Assembly (NCBI RefSeq): GCF_017896165.1
Contig: NZ_JAFCNB010000026.1
Location: 1-64,000 of the forward strand
Direction: 5' to 3'
Source: Microbispora oryzae
GTDB lineage: Bacteria; Actinomycetota; Actinomycetes; Streptosporangiales; Streptosporangiaceae
Length of the DNA stretch: 64,000 bases
Below are positions 13,463 through 24,314 of the stretch, one piece after another (the stretch's first letter is position 1; each line of letters starts with the position of its first letter). The position numbers and the translations under genes are program-made. Below the pieces are notes generated by a model. The model did no database searches, had not been told where the DNA came from, and worked only from the letters and a program-made list of their open reading frames with translations.

Positions 13463-13583
13463 GATCCGCGCCGCTCGTGACCGGCGTCGGCGGGTGCCGG
13501 AAGCCCTCGGCTGCGGCCACGCTTCGGTGGAGGGGCTGCGGGGAATCCCTCCATCGGGCATTCCGCGTTGCTACGGTGAGCGC

Positions 13584-14192
13584 ATGACGGCAGAGGTACG
13601 GAGCGAAGTGATGAGTGACGCACCGCGACTCCCGGACTGGGTCTTCCCGCCTCCGGAGGGCTTCACGGCGGCCGACCTCGATCACCTTCCGCAACTGCCT
13701 GCGCACACCGAGCTGATTGATGGAAGCTTGGTCTTCGTGTCCCCCCAAGCCTCCTTTCACATGCGCGCCGTCGACCTTCTCAGCGACGGCCTCAGGCGGC
13801 ATCTGCCCACGGGCTATCGCGTGCGCCGGGAGATGAGCCTGATCCTCGGCCTGCGGCAGCGGCCCGAGCCGGACCTCAGCGTGATCAGGGCCGAGGGCGA
13901 GCACGGGCCGGACCAGACGGCGTACGACGCGTCGGACGTGCTGCTGACCGCCGAGGTGGTCTCACCCGACTCCGAGGAACGCGACCGCAAGCGGAAGCCG
14001 CAGCTCTACGCCGAGGCGGGGATCACGCACTTCTGGCGGGTGGAGAACCAGACCGGCCGGCCCACGGTGTACGTCTACGAACTCGACCCGGCCACCAAGC
14101 TGTACGCGCTGACCGGGATCTATCACGACCGGCTCAAGCTGTCGGTCCCCTTCGACCTCGACATCGATCTCACCGAGATCGACTCACTCTGA
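13584..14192 (+). CDS. Uma2-family (DUF820) restriction-endonuclease-fold protein
   Basis: A member of the widespread Uma2 family, which has a PD-(D/E)XK-like fold and no settled function. It is 202 residues. N-terminal DWVFPPPEGFTAADLDHLP and LPAHTELIDGSLV are typical of actinobacterial members. The putative active site is EPDLSV followed by EVVSPDSEERDRKRKPQLY (Asp, Glu and Lys in order). The start could be ATG 13584 or ATG 13611; the second has the better ribosome site (GGAG, seven bases ahead). Such genes often occur in many scattered copies, which fits this accessory block. Confidence 0.8.
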   Translation: MTAEVRSEVMSDAPRLPDWVFPPPEGFTAADLDHLPQLPAHTELIDGSLVFVSPQASFHMRAVDLLSDGLRRHLPTGYRVRREMSLILGLRQRPEPDLSVIRAEGEHGPDQTAYDASDVLLTAEVVSPDSEERDRKRKPQLYAEAGITHFWRVENQTGRPTVYVYELDPATKLYALTGIYHDRLKLSVPFDLDIDLTEIDSL

Positions 14193-14422
14193 TCGCCCCT
14201 GGCCCGAGGACGCCGCGCGGGAGTTCCGGTGCTTCGCCTGCCGTCGGCGCGGTCCCGGAAGCAGGGCGCGCTCCGGGACGACCGGGCCATGATTCCCCCA
14301 TTGCCGGTCCCCTGTCCCCCGCGTATCGTCCCGAGTTGAGCACTACTCATATTCCAGCGCGCTGAACACCCGCACGGCCGGCCGTCCCTTCACCCCCCGA
14401 TTCCGCGAAGGGAAGTTCCCCC

Positions 14423-17400
14423 ATGCACCCGCGCCTACGACGGGCGATCACCGCTGCCGCCGCGCTGGCCCTCGTCGCCGCCGTCCTCCCCGCGGCACCG
14501 TCGGTGGCCTCCTCCTACCCGTCCGACGACTACTGTCTCGGGCAGTGCGCCGACGTGCTGCCGCCCGGGCAGAACGGCAACGCCACCCTCGTCGACATCC
14601 TCGGCAACCAGGCCCTGGGCACGTATCCCGGTCACAGCACCGACCAGCTCGGCCGGTACGCCAATTTGGTCGCGGGATACACCGGCCTCAGCGACGAGCA
14701 GATCAGCGCGTTCTTCAACGACAGCGGCTTCGGCGTCCCGGCGGCCCAGGTGGCCTCCACGACCAAGCCGCGCTCGGACGTGACGATCGTCCGAGACAAG
14801 GCGACCGGCGTCCCGCACATCACCGGCACCACCCGCGAGGGCACGATGTTCGGCGCCGGCTACGCGGGCGCGCAGGACCGGCTGTGGCTCATGGACCTGA
14901 TGCGGCACGTCGGCCGGGGCGAGCTCACGCCGTTCGCCGGGGGCGCCAAGGGCAACCGGGACCTCGAGCAGAGCGTCTGGCGCAACTCCCCGTACACCGA
15001 GGCCGACCTGCGGGCCCAGATCGACCGGATCAACGCCTCGGGGCCGCGCGGCGCCCAGCTCTACGCGGACGTCCGGAACTACGTGGCCGGAATCAACGCG
15101 TACATCGACCACTGCATGGCCAACCGGGACTGCCCCGGCGAGTACGTCCTGACCGGCCACCTCGACGCGATCACCAACGCCGGCGGCCCGGTGGACTTCA
15201 CCATGACCGACCTCATCGCGATCTCGGGCGTCATCGGCGGCCTGTTCGGCGGCGGTGGCGGCGCTGAGATGCAGTCGGCCCTGGTCCGCGTGGCCGCCCG
15301 CGCGAAGTACGGCGCACAACAGGGCGACCGGGTCTGGTCGGCGTTCCGGGAGCAGGACGACCCGGAGACGGTCGTCACCCTGCACGACGGACAGAGCTTC
15401 CCGTCGGGGACGGCGCCCTCCGGCGCGACCGGGGTCGTGCTCCCCGATCCGTCGGCCGCGCCCGTCGACATCACCGAGAACGAGAGGGGCACCGCCACCT
15501 CCGCCACGACCGCCGGGACGAGCGCGCTGACCGGGCTCACCGTCGACGGGTCCAAGCCGAGCATGTCCAACGCGATCGTCGTCTCCGGCGCCAGGTCGGC
15601 CGGCGGCCACCCGATCGCCGTGTTCGGCCCGCAGACCGGCTACTTCGCGCCGCAGCTGCTGATGCTGGAGGAGCTGTCCGGGCCCGGCATCCGCGCCCGG
15701 GGCGCGGCCTTCGCCGGGCTCGGCATGTACGTCCTGCTCGGCCGCGGCACCGACTACGCCTGGAGCGCCACCTCGGCGGGCGAGGACATCACGGACACCT
15801 ACGCCGTGACGCTGTGCGACCCGGACGGCGGCACGCCCTCGGTCTCCTCCAACCACTACCTGTACCACGGCACCTGCACCGCCATGGAGACGCTGAAGAA
15901 GACGAACTCCTGGAAGCCGAACACCGCCGACTCCACCGGCGCGGGCTCGTACGACCTGGTGATCAAGCGGACCAAGTACGGCCTGGTGACCTGGCGCGGG
16001 ACGGTCGGCGGGGTGCCGACGGCCTTCACCACGCTCCGCTCGACCTACCAGCACGAGGCCGACTCGGCCGTGGGCTTCCAGATGTTCGACGACCCGGCCG
16101 AGATGGGCTCGGCGGCGGCTTTCCAGAACTCCGCCGCCAAGATCGGCTTCGCGTTCAACTGGTTCTACGTGAACTCGTCGGAATCGGCGTACTTCATGTC
16201 GGGCGACGTGCCCGTGCGGTCGGCGGTGTCGGACCCGAACCTGCCGATGACCGGGGACTCCGCGCACGAGTGGGCCGGTTTCGACCCGGCGGGCAACACC
16301 GCCACGTACGCGGCGGACCCGGCCCATCCGCAGGCGGTGAACCAGGACTACTTCGTCAGCTGGAACAACAAGCAGGCCAAGGACTACGGCGCGGCCGACG
16401 GCAACTTCAGCTTCGGATCGGTGCACCGGGCCGACCTGCTGGACGCGCCGGTGAAGGCCGCGCTCGCCGGCGGGCCGATCGACCGCGCCGGAGTGGTGAA
16501 GATCATGGCGTCGGCCGCGGTGACCGACCTGCGCGGCTCCAGGGTGCTGCCCAAGCTCCTGCGGGTGATCGGCAGCGCGCCGGTGACCGACCCGTCGCTG
16601 GCGTCGGCCGTCTCCGCGCTGTCGGCCTGGGCGTCCGCGGGCGCCAAGCGGGTCGAGAGCTCTCCCGGCGGCAAGGCGTACGCCGACGCGACCGCCATCC
16701 GGATCTTCGACGCGTGGTGGCCGAAGCTCGTGCGGGCACAGTTCCGGCCCGGGCTCGGCGACGGCCTCTACCAGGCGCTGGTCAACGCGCTGCAGATCAA
16801 CGAGTCGCCCTCCGGGCACCAACAGGGCGACGTGTCGTCGCTGCCCTCCTCGGCCAACGAGGCCCAGGCGCACAAGGGGTCGGCGTTCCAGTACGGCTGG
16901 TGGGGCTACGTGGACAAGGACATCCGGGCCGTGCTCGGCGACCCGGTCGCCGGGCCGCTGCCCGCGAGGTTCTGCGGGGACACGCTCGCGGCCTGCCGTA
17001 CGGTCCTGCTCGACAGCCTGGCGGCCGCGGTGGCCGAACCGGCCACGACGACCTACCCGGGAGACGACTCCTGCTCCGCCGGCGACCAGTGGTGCGCCGA
17101 CGCGATCCGCCAGTCGCCCCTCGGCGGGGTCAAGCACCCGCTGATCTCCTGGCAGAACCGGCCGACCTACCAGCAGGTGGTGTCCTTCCCGGCGCACCGC
17201 GGCGACGACGTGACGGACCTGGCCCAGGGCCGTACGGCGACGGCGTCGAGCTCACAGGGCTCCTACACCCCGGGCCGGGCGGTCGACGGCGACCCCGGCT
17301 CCCGGTGGGCGAGCGGCTGGAGCGACAACCAGTACCTCCAGGTCGACCTGGGCTCGGCGCGGACCGTCGGGCGGGCCATCCTGCACTGGGAGACCGCCTA

Positions 17401-17596
17401 CGGCTCGTCGTACCGCGTCCAGGTCTCTGGCGACGGCGCGACCTGGACCACGGTCTACGGCACCACCACAGGTGACGGCGGCACCGACGTCGCCGCCTTC
17501 ACCCCCGTGAGCGCCCGCTACGTGCGGATGCAGGGCGTAAAGCGGGGCACGTCGTACGGCTACTCGCTGTACGACTTCGAGCTGTACGGCAGGTAG
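14423..17596 (+). CDS. Secreted penicillin-acylase-family hydrolase with C-terminal F5/8C domain
   Basis: An Ntn-hydrolase of the penicillin amidase family, 1057 residues, expected to be exported, self-cleaved and to hydrolyse an amide such as an acyl-peptide, antibiotic or acyl-homoserine lactone. The signal peptide is about 1-29 (ends SVASS). The alpha part carries the RDKATGVPHITG and GAGYAGAQDRLWLMD blocks typical of the family. The nucleophile is Ser382 in MSNAI (codon 15566-15568), with the upstream GSKPS region as pro-segment. From about residue 925 a discoidin/F5/8C (CBM32-like) domain follows, with QYLQVDLG and a final YDFELYG. The start follows AAGGGAA. It has its own terminator. 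Substrate unknown. Confidence 0.87.
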   Translation: MHPRLRRAITAAAALALVAAVLPAAPSVASSYPSDDYCLGQCADVLPPGQNGNATLVDILGNQALGTYPGHSTDQLGRYANLVAGYTGLSDEQISAFFNDSGFGVPAAQVASTTKPRSDVTIVRDKATGVPHITGTTREGTMFGAGYAGAQDRLWLMDLMRHVGRGELTPFAGGAKGNRDLEQSVWRNSPYTEADLRAQIDRINASGPRGAQLYADVRNYVAGINAYIDHCMANRDCPGEYVLTGHLDAITNAGGPVDFTMTDLIAISGVIGGLFGGGGGAEMQSALVRVAARAKYGAQQGDRVWSAFREQDDPETVVTLHDGQSFPSGTAPSGATGVVLPDPSAAPVDITENERGTATSATTAGTSALTGLTVDGSKPSMSNAIVVSGARSAGGHPIAVFGPQTGYFAPQLLMLEELSGPGIRARGAAFAGLGMYVLLGRGTDYAWSATSAGEDITDTYAVTLCDPDGGTPSVSSNHYLYHGTCTAMETLKKTNSWKPNTADSTGAGSYDLVIKRTKYGLVTWRGTVGGVPTAFTTLRSTYQHEADSAVGFQMFDDPAEMGSAAAFQNSAAKIGFAFNWFYVNSSESAYFMSGDVPVRSAVSDPNLPMTGDSAHEWAGFDPAGNTATYAADPAHPQAVNQDYFVSWNNKQAKDYGAADGNFSFGSVHRADLLDAPVKAALAGGPIDRAGVVKIMASAAVTDLRGSRVLPKLLRVIGSAPVTDPSLASAVSALSAWASAGAKRVESSPGGKAYADATAIRIFDAWWPKLVRAQFRPGLGDGLYQALVNALQINESPSGHQQGDVSSLPSSANEAQAHKGSAFQYGWWGYVDKDIRAVLGDPVAGPLPARFCGDTLAACRTVLLDSLAAAVAEPATTTYPGDDSCSAGDQWCADAIRQSPLGGVKHPLISWQNRPTYQQVVSFPAHRGDDVTDLAQGRTATASSSQGSYTPGRAVDGDPGSRWASGWSDNQYLQVDLGSARTVGRAILHWETAYGSSYRVQVSGDGATWTTVYGTTTGDGGTDVAAFTPVSARYVRMQGVKRGTSYGYSLYDFELYGR

Positions 17597-17625
17597 GACC
17601 GGCCCGCGGGAAGGGCGGCCGGTCC
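17596..17625 (+). terminator. Terminator of the penicillin-acylase-family gene
   Basis: A stem GGACCGGCC/GGCCGGTCC at 17596-17604 and 17617-17625, followed by TCCC, starts at the stop codon. Confidence 0.65.
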
Positions 17626-17639
17626 TCCCACACGCGGCG

Positions 17640-17667
17640 GCGGGTGCCCGGACGACCGGGCACCCGC
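17640..17667 (-). terminator. Terminator of pheT (usable in both directions)
   Basis: A 12-bp perfect stem with a four-base loop lies 12 bases past the pheT stop in the convergent gap. It has no U tract on either strand. Confidence 0.6.
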
Positions 17668-17679
17668 GGCGGCGCGTCG

Positions 17680-20255
17680 TCAGGCTCCGCGGAGCTGCGC
17701 CCCGGTCCGCTCGCCCGCCAGGGCCACGGCGGCGGCGCGCGCGGCCGTGGTCTCCTCGACGGTGAGCGTGCGGTCGGGGGCCCGGAACCGCAGCGTGTAG
17801 GCGAGCGACTTGTTCCCCTCGCCCGCCTGGGCACCGGTGTAGACGTCGAACAGCCGGATCGACTCCAGCAGCTCGCCGGCGCCCTCGCGCAGCGCCACCT
17901 CGACATCGGCGACCGGCGTGGCGACCGGGACGATCAGCGCGACGTCCTGAGTGGCCACGGGGTAGCTGGAGACCGCGGGGGCCTGCACCGGCCCGGACGG
18001 CGCCAGCAGCGACAGCTCCAGCTCGACCGCCGCGGTCCGCGGCGGCAGGCCGTACGCCTCGGCCACGCGGGGGTGCAGCTCACCCGCGTGACCGACGATC
18101 ACCTGCTCGCCGGTCTCCGGGTCGGTGACGCTCAGCGCCGCGCACCGCCCGGGGTGCCACGGCTCGTGCCGGTCCGCCCGGACGCCGAGCTCGACGCCGG
18201 CCTCTCTGGCGATCGTGCGGGCCGCCTCGATCGCGTCGGCCCAGGACGCCTGGCGGCCCCGGCCCCACCAGCCCGACCGTTCGAACTCTCCGGCGAGAAC
18301 GGCGGCCACGCGGACCGGCTGCCGTGGCAGCGCGCGCTCGATCGCGGCCAGTTCCTCCGGCGTGGGACGCCGGTCGACGGCCAGCACCGGGGCCGCCCCG
18401 GGGGCGTCCGGCTCCGGCCGGTAGACCAGGCCGATCTCGAACAGCGCCGCGTCGGCGGATCCGCGGCCCACGTTGCGGGCCAGGGTCTTCAGCAGGCCCG
18501 GCAGCAGGGTCGTCCGCAGGTAGGGCTCGTCCTCGCTCAGCGGGTTGACCAGCCGGGTCACCCTCCTGCGCGGGTCGTCCTCGGGGAGCAGCAGGTCGTC
18601 GAGGTCGCGCGCGCCGACGAAGGGGTAGGACAACACCTCGGCGTAGCCCGACAGCGCGAGCGCCCGCCCGGCCCGGCGGCGCAGCCGCTGGTTCTCGGTC
18701 AGCCCGGCCCCGGCGGGGGCGTGCGGCAGGACCGACGGCAGCCTGTCGTAGCCTTCGAGCCGGATGACCTCCTCCGCGAGGTCGTTGGGGTCGGTCAGGT
18801 CGGGACGCCAGCTCGGCGGGACGACCGTGATCAGGTCGTCTCCGCGCACGGCCAGCTTGCCGGCGAGGTCGGCGGTGGACACCACGCCGGTCGCCGCGAC
18901 GCCGTGACCGCCGGCGGGCGCGGGGGCGCCGGCCGCGCCCTCGGTCACCGTGCAGCCGACCTGCTCGAGCCGGCGGATCACCGTCTCACGCCCGTACGCC
19001 ATGCCGGCGACCCGGTCGGGATGGTCAGCCGGGATGGTGATCGTGACCGGCGCCACCTCCGCCTGGGCGTGGGTGACGCCCGGCTCGGCGACGGCCCCGC
19101 CGAGCTCGGTCAGCAGCTGGACGGCCCGCCACGACGCGGCCAGGGGCAGCTCGCGGTCGACGCCCCGCTCGAAGCGCTTGGACGCCTCGCTGACCAGGTT
19201 GTGCCGGCGGGACTCGCGTGCGATGCCGGTCGCGGAGAAGTGCGCGGCCTCGATGACGATGTCGGCCGACTCGGCGGAGATCTCGGTGTGCAGGCCTCCC
19301 ATGGTGCCCGCCATTGAGATCGGCCCCGACGCGTCGGTGATCAGGATGTCGTCCTCGTGGAGCGTGCGCGTCACGTGGTCGAGCGTCTCCAGTGACTCCC
19401 CGGGCCGGGCCCGCCGGACGACGATCGCGCCGGACAGGCGGGACCGGTCGAACGCGTGCAGCGGCTGACCGAGCTCCAGCATCACGTAGTTGGTCACGTC
19501 GACGGCGAGCGAGACCGAGCGCATGCCGGCCCGGGCCAGCCGCACCCGCATCCACAGCGGGGTCTCGGCGGCGGGGTCGAACCCGGTGACCGACCGCAGC
19601 ACGAAGCGGTCGCAGGCGGTCGGGTCGCCGATCGAGGCCGGCCACGACTCGCCGGTCGCGGCGGGGAGCTCGATCGCGGCCGGGTCGCGGAACGGCACGC
19701 CGAACGCGATGGCCGCCTCGCGGGCCACGCCGCGGATGGACAGGGCGAAGCCCTTGTCGGGGGTGATCTCCAGCTCCAGGACCTCGTCGCGCAGGCCGAG
19801 CAGCTCGACGACGTCGGTGCCGATCCGGGTGTCCTGCGGCAGCAGCAGGATGCCCGGGGACGAGTCGGCGACGCCCAGCTCGGCCTCGGAGCAGATCATG
19901 CCGTCCGACAGCCGCCCGTAGGTCTTGCGGGAGCCGATCTCGAAGCCGCCCGGGAGCACGGCGCCGGGCAGCGCGACCGGGACCACGGCGCCCTCGGTGA
20001 AGTTGACGGCGCCGCAGATGATCTCGCGCGGCGTCGCCTCCCCGACCTCGACCCGGCAGTGCCGGATGGGCTTCTTGAACCCGGTCAGCTCCTCGATCTC
20101 GAGGACCCGGCCGACGACCACATTCTTGATCTCGTGGCCGTGGGAGGAGATCGCCTCCAGCTTGAGGCCGGCGGCGGTGAGCCGCTCGGCGACCTCGTGG
20201 GCGGTGACCGCGGGCAGGTCGACGTACTCCCGCAGCCAGGAAAGCGGGACCTTCA

Positions 20256-20256
<1 letters not shown>
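17680..20256 (-). CDS. pheT: Phenylalanyl-tRNA synthetase beta chain
   Basis: Beta subunit of the alpha2-beta2 PheRS. It is 858 residues, full length. Order: N-terminal [15 protein letters not shown], an EMAP-type tRNA-binding domain (about 40-155), B3/B4 editing region, B5, a synthetase-like core, and a C-terminal FDX-ACB anticodon-binding domain ending near residue 858. The ATG at 20256 shares one base with the pheS stop (TGATG), so the subunits are made in step. It is the last gene of its run and ends at a convergent terminator. Confidence 0.96.
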
Positions 20257-21395
<1,139 letters not shown>

Positions 21396-21402
21396 TCAGC
21401 GA

Positions 21403-21417
21403 CGACTACTTTAGTCG
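21403..21417. repeat. Inverted repeat upstream of pheS
   Basis: CGACTA-CTT-TAGTCG, perfect 6-bp arms, lies between the sensor kinase and pheS. On the minus strand its centre reads TAAAGT and could serve as a -10 box. Operator or promoter role is unproven. Confidence 0.4.
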
Positions 21418-21471
21418 GATCAGCCCACCGGGCCGTCCTTCGCGCGCGGAGCGTGTGGACAGGCGCCGCGT

Positions 21472-22566
21472 TCAGGCGAAGTCAGGGGTGCCGGTGGGCA
21501 GACTAAATCGGAACTCGGCGCCACCGCCGGGCGCGCGCTGCACGGTGATCGAGCCACCGTGCGCCTCGACCAGCCCCTTGACGATGAACAGGCCGAGCCC
21601 GGTGCCGCCGCGCCGCCGCCCGTGGCCCCGCCAGAACTGGCGGAAGACACGGTCAACCAGCTCGGGTGCCACACCCTCACCCTGGTCGCGGACCGCCACG
21701 GCTACTCCCCACTCGACCGGCTCCACCACTATCGTCACCGTACCGCGACCGTGGCGCACCCCGTTTTCCACGAGGTTGGCGAGGATCTGGTCGATCTTGT
21801 CCTGATCCGCCCAGATCTCCGGCAGGTCGCCGAGCACCTCCAGGGCGAAGCGATCCGCCGGCTCCCCCGCCGCGACCCGCCCGGCGACGATCCGGCGGGC
21901 CCGCGCCGGGATGTCCACGACCTGCCGGTGGATCTCCACGCGGCCCGACTCGATCCGCGACACGTCGAGAAGCTCGGTGATCAGCCGGGTCACCCGGTCG
22001 GCGTCGGCGTTGACGGTCTCCAGCATGACGAGCTTCTGCGCGTCGGTGAACCGCTCCCACTTGGCCAGCAGCGTCGCGGTGAACCCTTTGACGCTCGTCA
22101 GCGGTGACCTCAGCTCGTGGGCGACGGTGGACACGAGGTCGGCGCGGCTGCGCTCGACCCGGGCCCGGGCGGAGGCGTCGCGCAGCGTGATCACGACCCG
22201 GGTGACCGGTCCGCCGCGCGCGGGCGCGCGGACGAACCGCGCGGCCACCAGAAGCTCCTGCCGGCCGGGCAGGTGCAGCGGGCGCTCCGGCTGCCGGCTG
22301 CGGCTGATCAGCCCGCCCTGGGGGTCGAGCCACTTCCACCAGTCGCGGCCGTCGGGGTCACGGAACGGCAGGACGTCGCCGATCAGCCTGCCGACCGCGG
22401 CCTCGCGGCCCACCCCCGTCAGGCGCTCGGCGACCCGGTTGACCATGAGCACGACGCCCCGATGGTCAGCCGCCACCAGGCCGTCGGGCAGCTCGTCCAC
22501 GTCGATGAGGTCACTCCCGCCGTCCCCCTCGCCGAGGGCGCCGCCGGGGGTGCCGTCACCACGCAC
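21472..22566 (-). CDS. PAS-domain sensor histidine kinase (orphan, cytoplasmic)
   Basis: A 364-residue kinase with no membrane segment. An N-terminal PAS domain (about 22-135) is followed by HisKA with the phospho-acceptor His150 in STVAHELRSPLT, and HATPase_c with the N box (NLVENGVRHG), DQGEGV and GTGLGLFIV. The start is GTG 22566 after GGAGGAG. No response regulator is adjacent, so the partner is elsewhere. The position between the SpoU methyltransferase and pheS is shared with other actinomycetes, from memory. The signal is unknown; a soluble PAS could sense redox or a metabolite. Confidence 0.88.
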   Translation of the reverse strand: MRGDGTPGGALGEGDGGSDLIDVDELPDGLVAADHRGVVLMVNRVAERLTGVGREAAVGRLIGDVLPFRDPDGRDWWKWLDPQGGLISRSRQPERPLHLPGRQELLVAARFVRAPARGGPVTRVVITLRDASARARVERSRADLVSTVAHELRSPLTSVKGFTATLLAKWERFTDAQKLVMLETVNADADRVTRLITELLDVSRIESGRVEIHRQVVDIPARARRIVAGRVAAGEPADRFALEVLGDLPEIWADQDKIDQILANLVENGVRHGRGTVTIVVEPVEWGVAVAVRDQGEGVAPELVDRVFRQFWRGHGRRRGGTGLGLFIVKGLVEAHGGSITVQRAPGGGAEFRFSLPTGTPDFA

Positions 22567-22685
22567 GAAACCGTCTCCTCCACCTCTGCCGGACCCCGCG
22601 GACGGCCCGGCCCGCAGGCCCGGCGTCCCGGTTCACCGCGACTCCATCGCCGACAATAGCGGGTTTCCGGAGGGCGCCGGCAGCC

Positions 22686-23519
22686 TCAGGAGGCGGGGGT
22701 GGGGGGATGTTCCACCGGATATAAGCTCTGGCGTTGCACCCGGGCGGACGCGTACAGGCAGACCGCCGCCGCGGTGGCGAGGTTGAGACTCTCGGCCCTG
22801 CCGTAGATCGGCACGCGGACCACCTCGTCGGCGAGTTCGAGCAGCTCCGGCGGCAGACCCCACGCCTCGTTGCCGAACAGCCACGCCGTCGGGCCGGACA
22901 GGTCCACCTCGTCGAGCGTCCTGGTCGCCGTCCCGTCCGCGGCGAGCACCCGGAGCCCCGCCTGCCGGGCGTGCCGTACGGCGTCGGGCACGGGCGCGCC
23001 GGTGGCGACGGGCAGGTGGAACAGGCTCCCCGCGCTGGCGCGGACGCACTTGCCGTTGTAGGGGTCGACGGACGCGTCAGTGAAGACGACGGCGTCGGCC
23101 CCGGCCGCGTCGGCCGTGCGCAGCACGGTGCCGGCGTTCCCGGGATCCCGCACGTGGGCCAGCACGGCCACCAGGCGGGCGCCCGGCGGTACGGCCTCCG
23201 GCAGCGGCACGTGGACGAAGCGGCACACCGCCAGCAGACCCTGGGGGGTGACGGTCTGCGTCAGCTCGGTCATCACCTCACCGCTGGAGCGGTGCACCGG
23301 GATGCCGCGGGCCACGGCGGCGGCGACGATGTCGGCGTGCCGGACCTCGGCGTCCGCGGTCGCGAACAACTCGACCGTGACGCCCTCGACGGCCAGCGCC
23401 TCACGGACCGCCTGGGGACCCTCGGCGAGGAACGCCCGGTCACGGTCGCGGAAGGCCCGCTTGGCCAGCCGGCGCGCCGCCTTGACGCGGGGTGACCTGA
23501 TGTTGGTGAGTTCCGCCAT
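22686..23519 (-). CDS. SpoU/TrmH-family RNA 2'-O-methyltransferase
   Basis: SPOUT-fold methyltransferase predicted to 2'-O-methylate rRNA or tRNA with SAM. It is 277 residues. The N-terminal substrate-binding segment SPRVKAARRLAKRAFRDRD is typical of RlmB/TsnR-like members. The trefoil-knot motifs are in order: LAHVRDPGNAGTVLRTADAAG, FGNEAWGLPPEL, and SLNLATAAAVCLYA at the C-terminus. ATG 23519 was chosen with GGGGGAAGAG ahead; a TTG at 23540 would overlap that site. TsnR-type antibiotic-resistance function is possible but cannot be told from sequence. Confidence 0.9.
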   Translation of the reverse strand: MAELTNIRSPRVKAARRLAKRAFRDRDRAFLAEGPQAVREALAVEGVTVELFATADAEVRHADIVAAAVARGIPVHRSSGEVMTELTQTVTPQGLLAVCRFVHVPLPEAVPPGARLVAVLAHVRDPGNAGTVLRTADAAGADAVVFTDASVDPYNGKCVRASAGSLFHLPVATGAPVPDAVRHARQAGLRVLAADGTATRTLDEVDLSGPTAWLFGNEAWGLPPELLELADEVVRVPIYGRAESLNLATAAAVCLYASARVQRQSLYPVEHPPTPAS

Positions 23520-23545
23520 GCGGGACTCTTCCCCCCTCAATGTGA

Positions 23546-23577
23546 ATGAGGGCCCGCCGGCGACGGCGGGCCCTCAT
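23546..23577 (-). terminator. Terminator of the infC-rpmI-rplT operon
   Basis: Perfect 14-bp arms (23546-23559 and 23564-23577) with a four-base loop lie just past the rplT stop. A short ATT-rich run follows on the minus strand. Confidence 0.8.
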
Positions 23578-23587
23578 CGGAGCGGTG

Positions 23588-23968
23588 TCAGGCGACCGGC
23601 GCGTTGACGTCGGACGGCAGCGCCTTCTTCGCGGACTCGACGAGCGTGGCGAAGGTCGCCGCGTCGTTCACCGCGAGGTCGGCCAGGATCTTGCGGTCGA
23701 CCTCGATGCCGGCCAGGCGCAGGCCCTGGATGAACCGGTTGTAGGTCATGCCGTTGAGGCGGGCCGCGGCGTTGATCCGCTGGATCCACAGCCGGCGGAA
23801 GTTGCCCTTCCGGTCCTTGCGGTCCCGGTACGCATAGGTCATCGAGTGGAGCATCTGCTCCTTGGCCTTGCGGTAGAGCCGCGAGCGCTGACCCCGGTAA
23901 CCGCTTGCCCGTTCGAGAACGACCCGGCGCTTCTTCTTGGCGTTGAGCGCCCTCTTCACGCGTGCCAT
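23588..23968 (-). CDS. rplT: 50S ribosomal protein L20
   Basis: Assembly protein of the large subunit, 126 residues. The highly basic N-terminus [15 protein letters not shown] and the C-terminal [12 protein letters not shown] segment match L20. It lies 20 bases after rpmI in the classical infC-rpmI-rplT operon. In several bacteria L20 also represses its own operon. It ends at a strong terminator. Confidence 0.97.
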   Translation of the reverse strand: MARVKRALNAKKKRRVVLERASGYRGQRSRLYRKAKEQMLHSMTYAYRDRKDRKGNFRRLWIQRINAAARLNGMTYNRFIQGLRLAGIEVDRKILADLAVNDAATFATLVESAKKALPSDVNAPVA

Positions 23969-23988
23969 TTTTCAGTCTCCCCGGGTCG

Positions 23989-24183
23989 TTACTTAGCGAG
24001 CAGCTTCTTGATCTTCTTGGTGTCGGCGTCGGACATGACGACGACGCCCTCGAGACGGCGCGTACGGGTGGACGGCTTGTGCTCGAAAAGGTGCTGCCGG
24101 TTGGCACGGCGGCGGACAATCTTGCCGGTCCCGGTGAGCCGGAACCGCTTCTTCGCACCGCTGTGCGACTTCATCTTCGGCAT
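23989..24183 (-). CDS. rpmI: 50S ribosomal protein L35
   Basis: Large-subunit protein of 64 residues. [21 protein letters not shown] is the family N-terminus and KKIKKLLAK the family C-terminus. It lies between infC and rplT as usual. Confidence 0.97.
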   Translation of the reverse strand: MPKMKSHSGAKKRFRLTGTGKIVRRRANRQHLFEHKPSTRTRRLEGVVVMSDADTKKIKKLLAK

Positions 24184-24314
24184 GTCAGCCGTCTCTCCCT
24201 CATTCGTCCGTGCCGAGACCCGGGCCGGTTTCCCGAGCCTGCGGCAACTGCCTGGCTCCGCGAGACCGTCCCGGTCCCGGTTTCTTCGTGTCGTCGGCGG
24301 CGTCGCGCGATGGT

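Noticed and set aside
14435-17197. A 920-codon minus-strand frame antisense to the penicillin-acylase gene
   Set aside because: The plus-strand gene has a signal peptide, Ntn motifs and an F5/8C domain; the opposite translation is low complexity.
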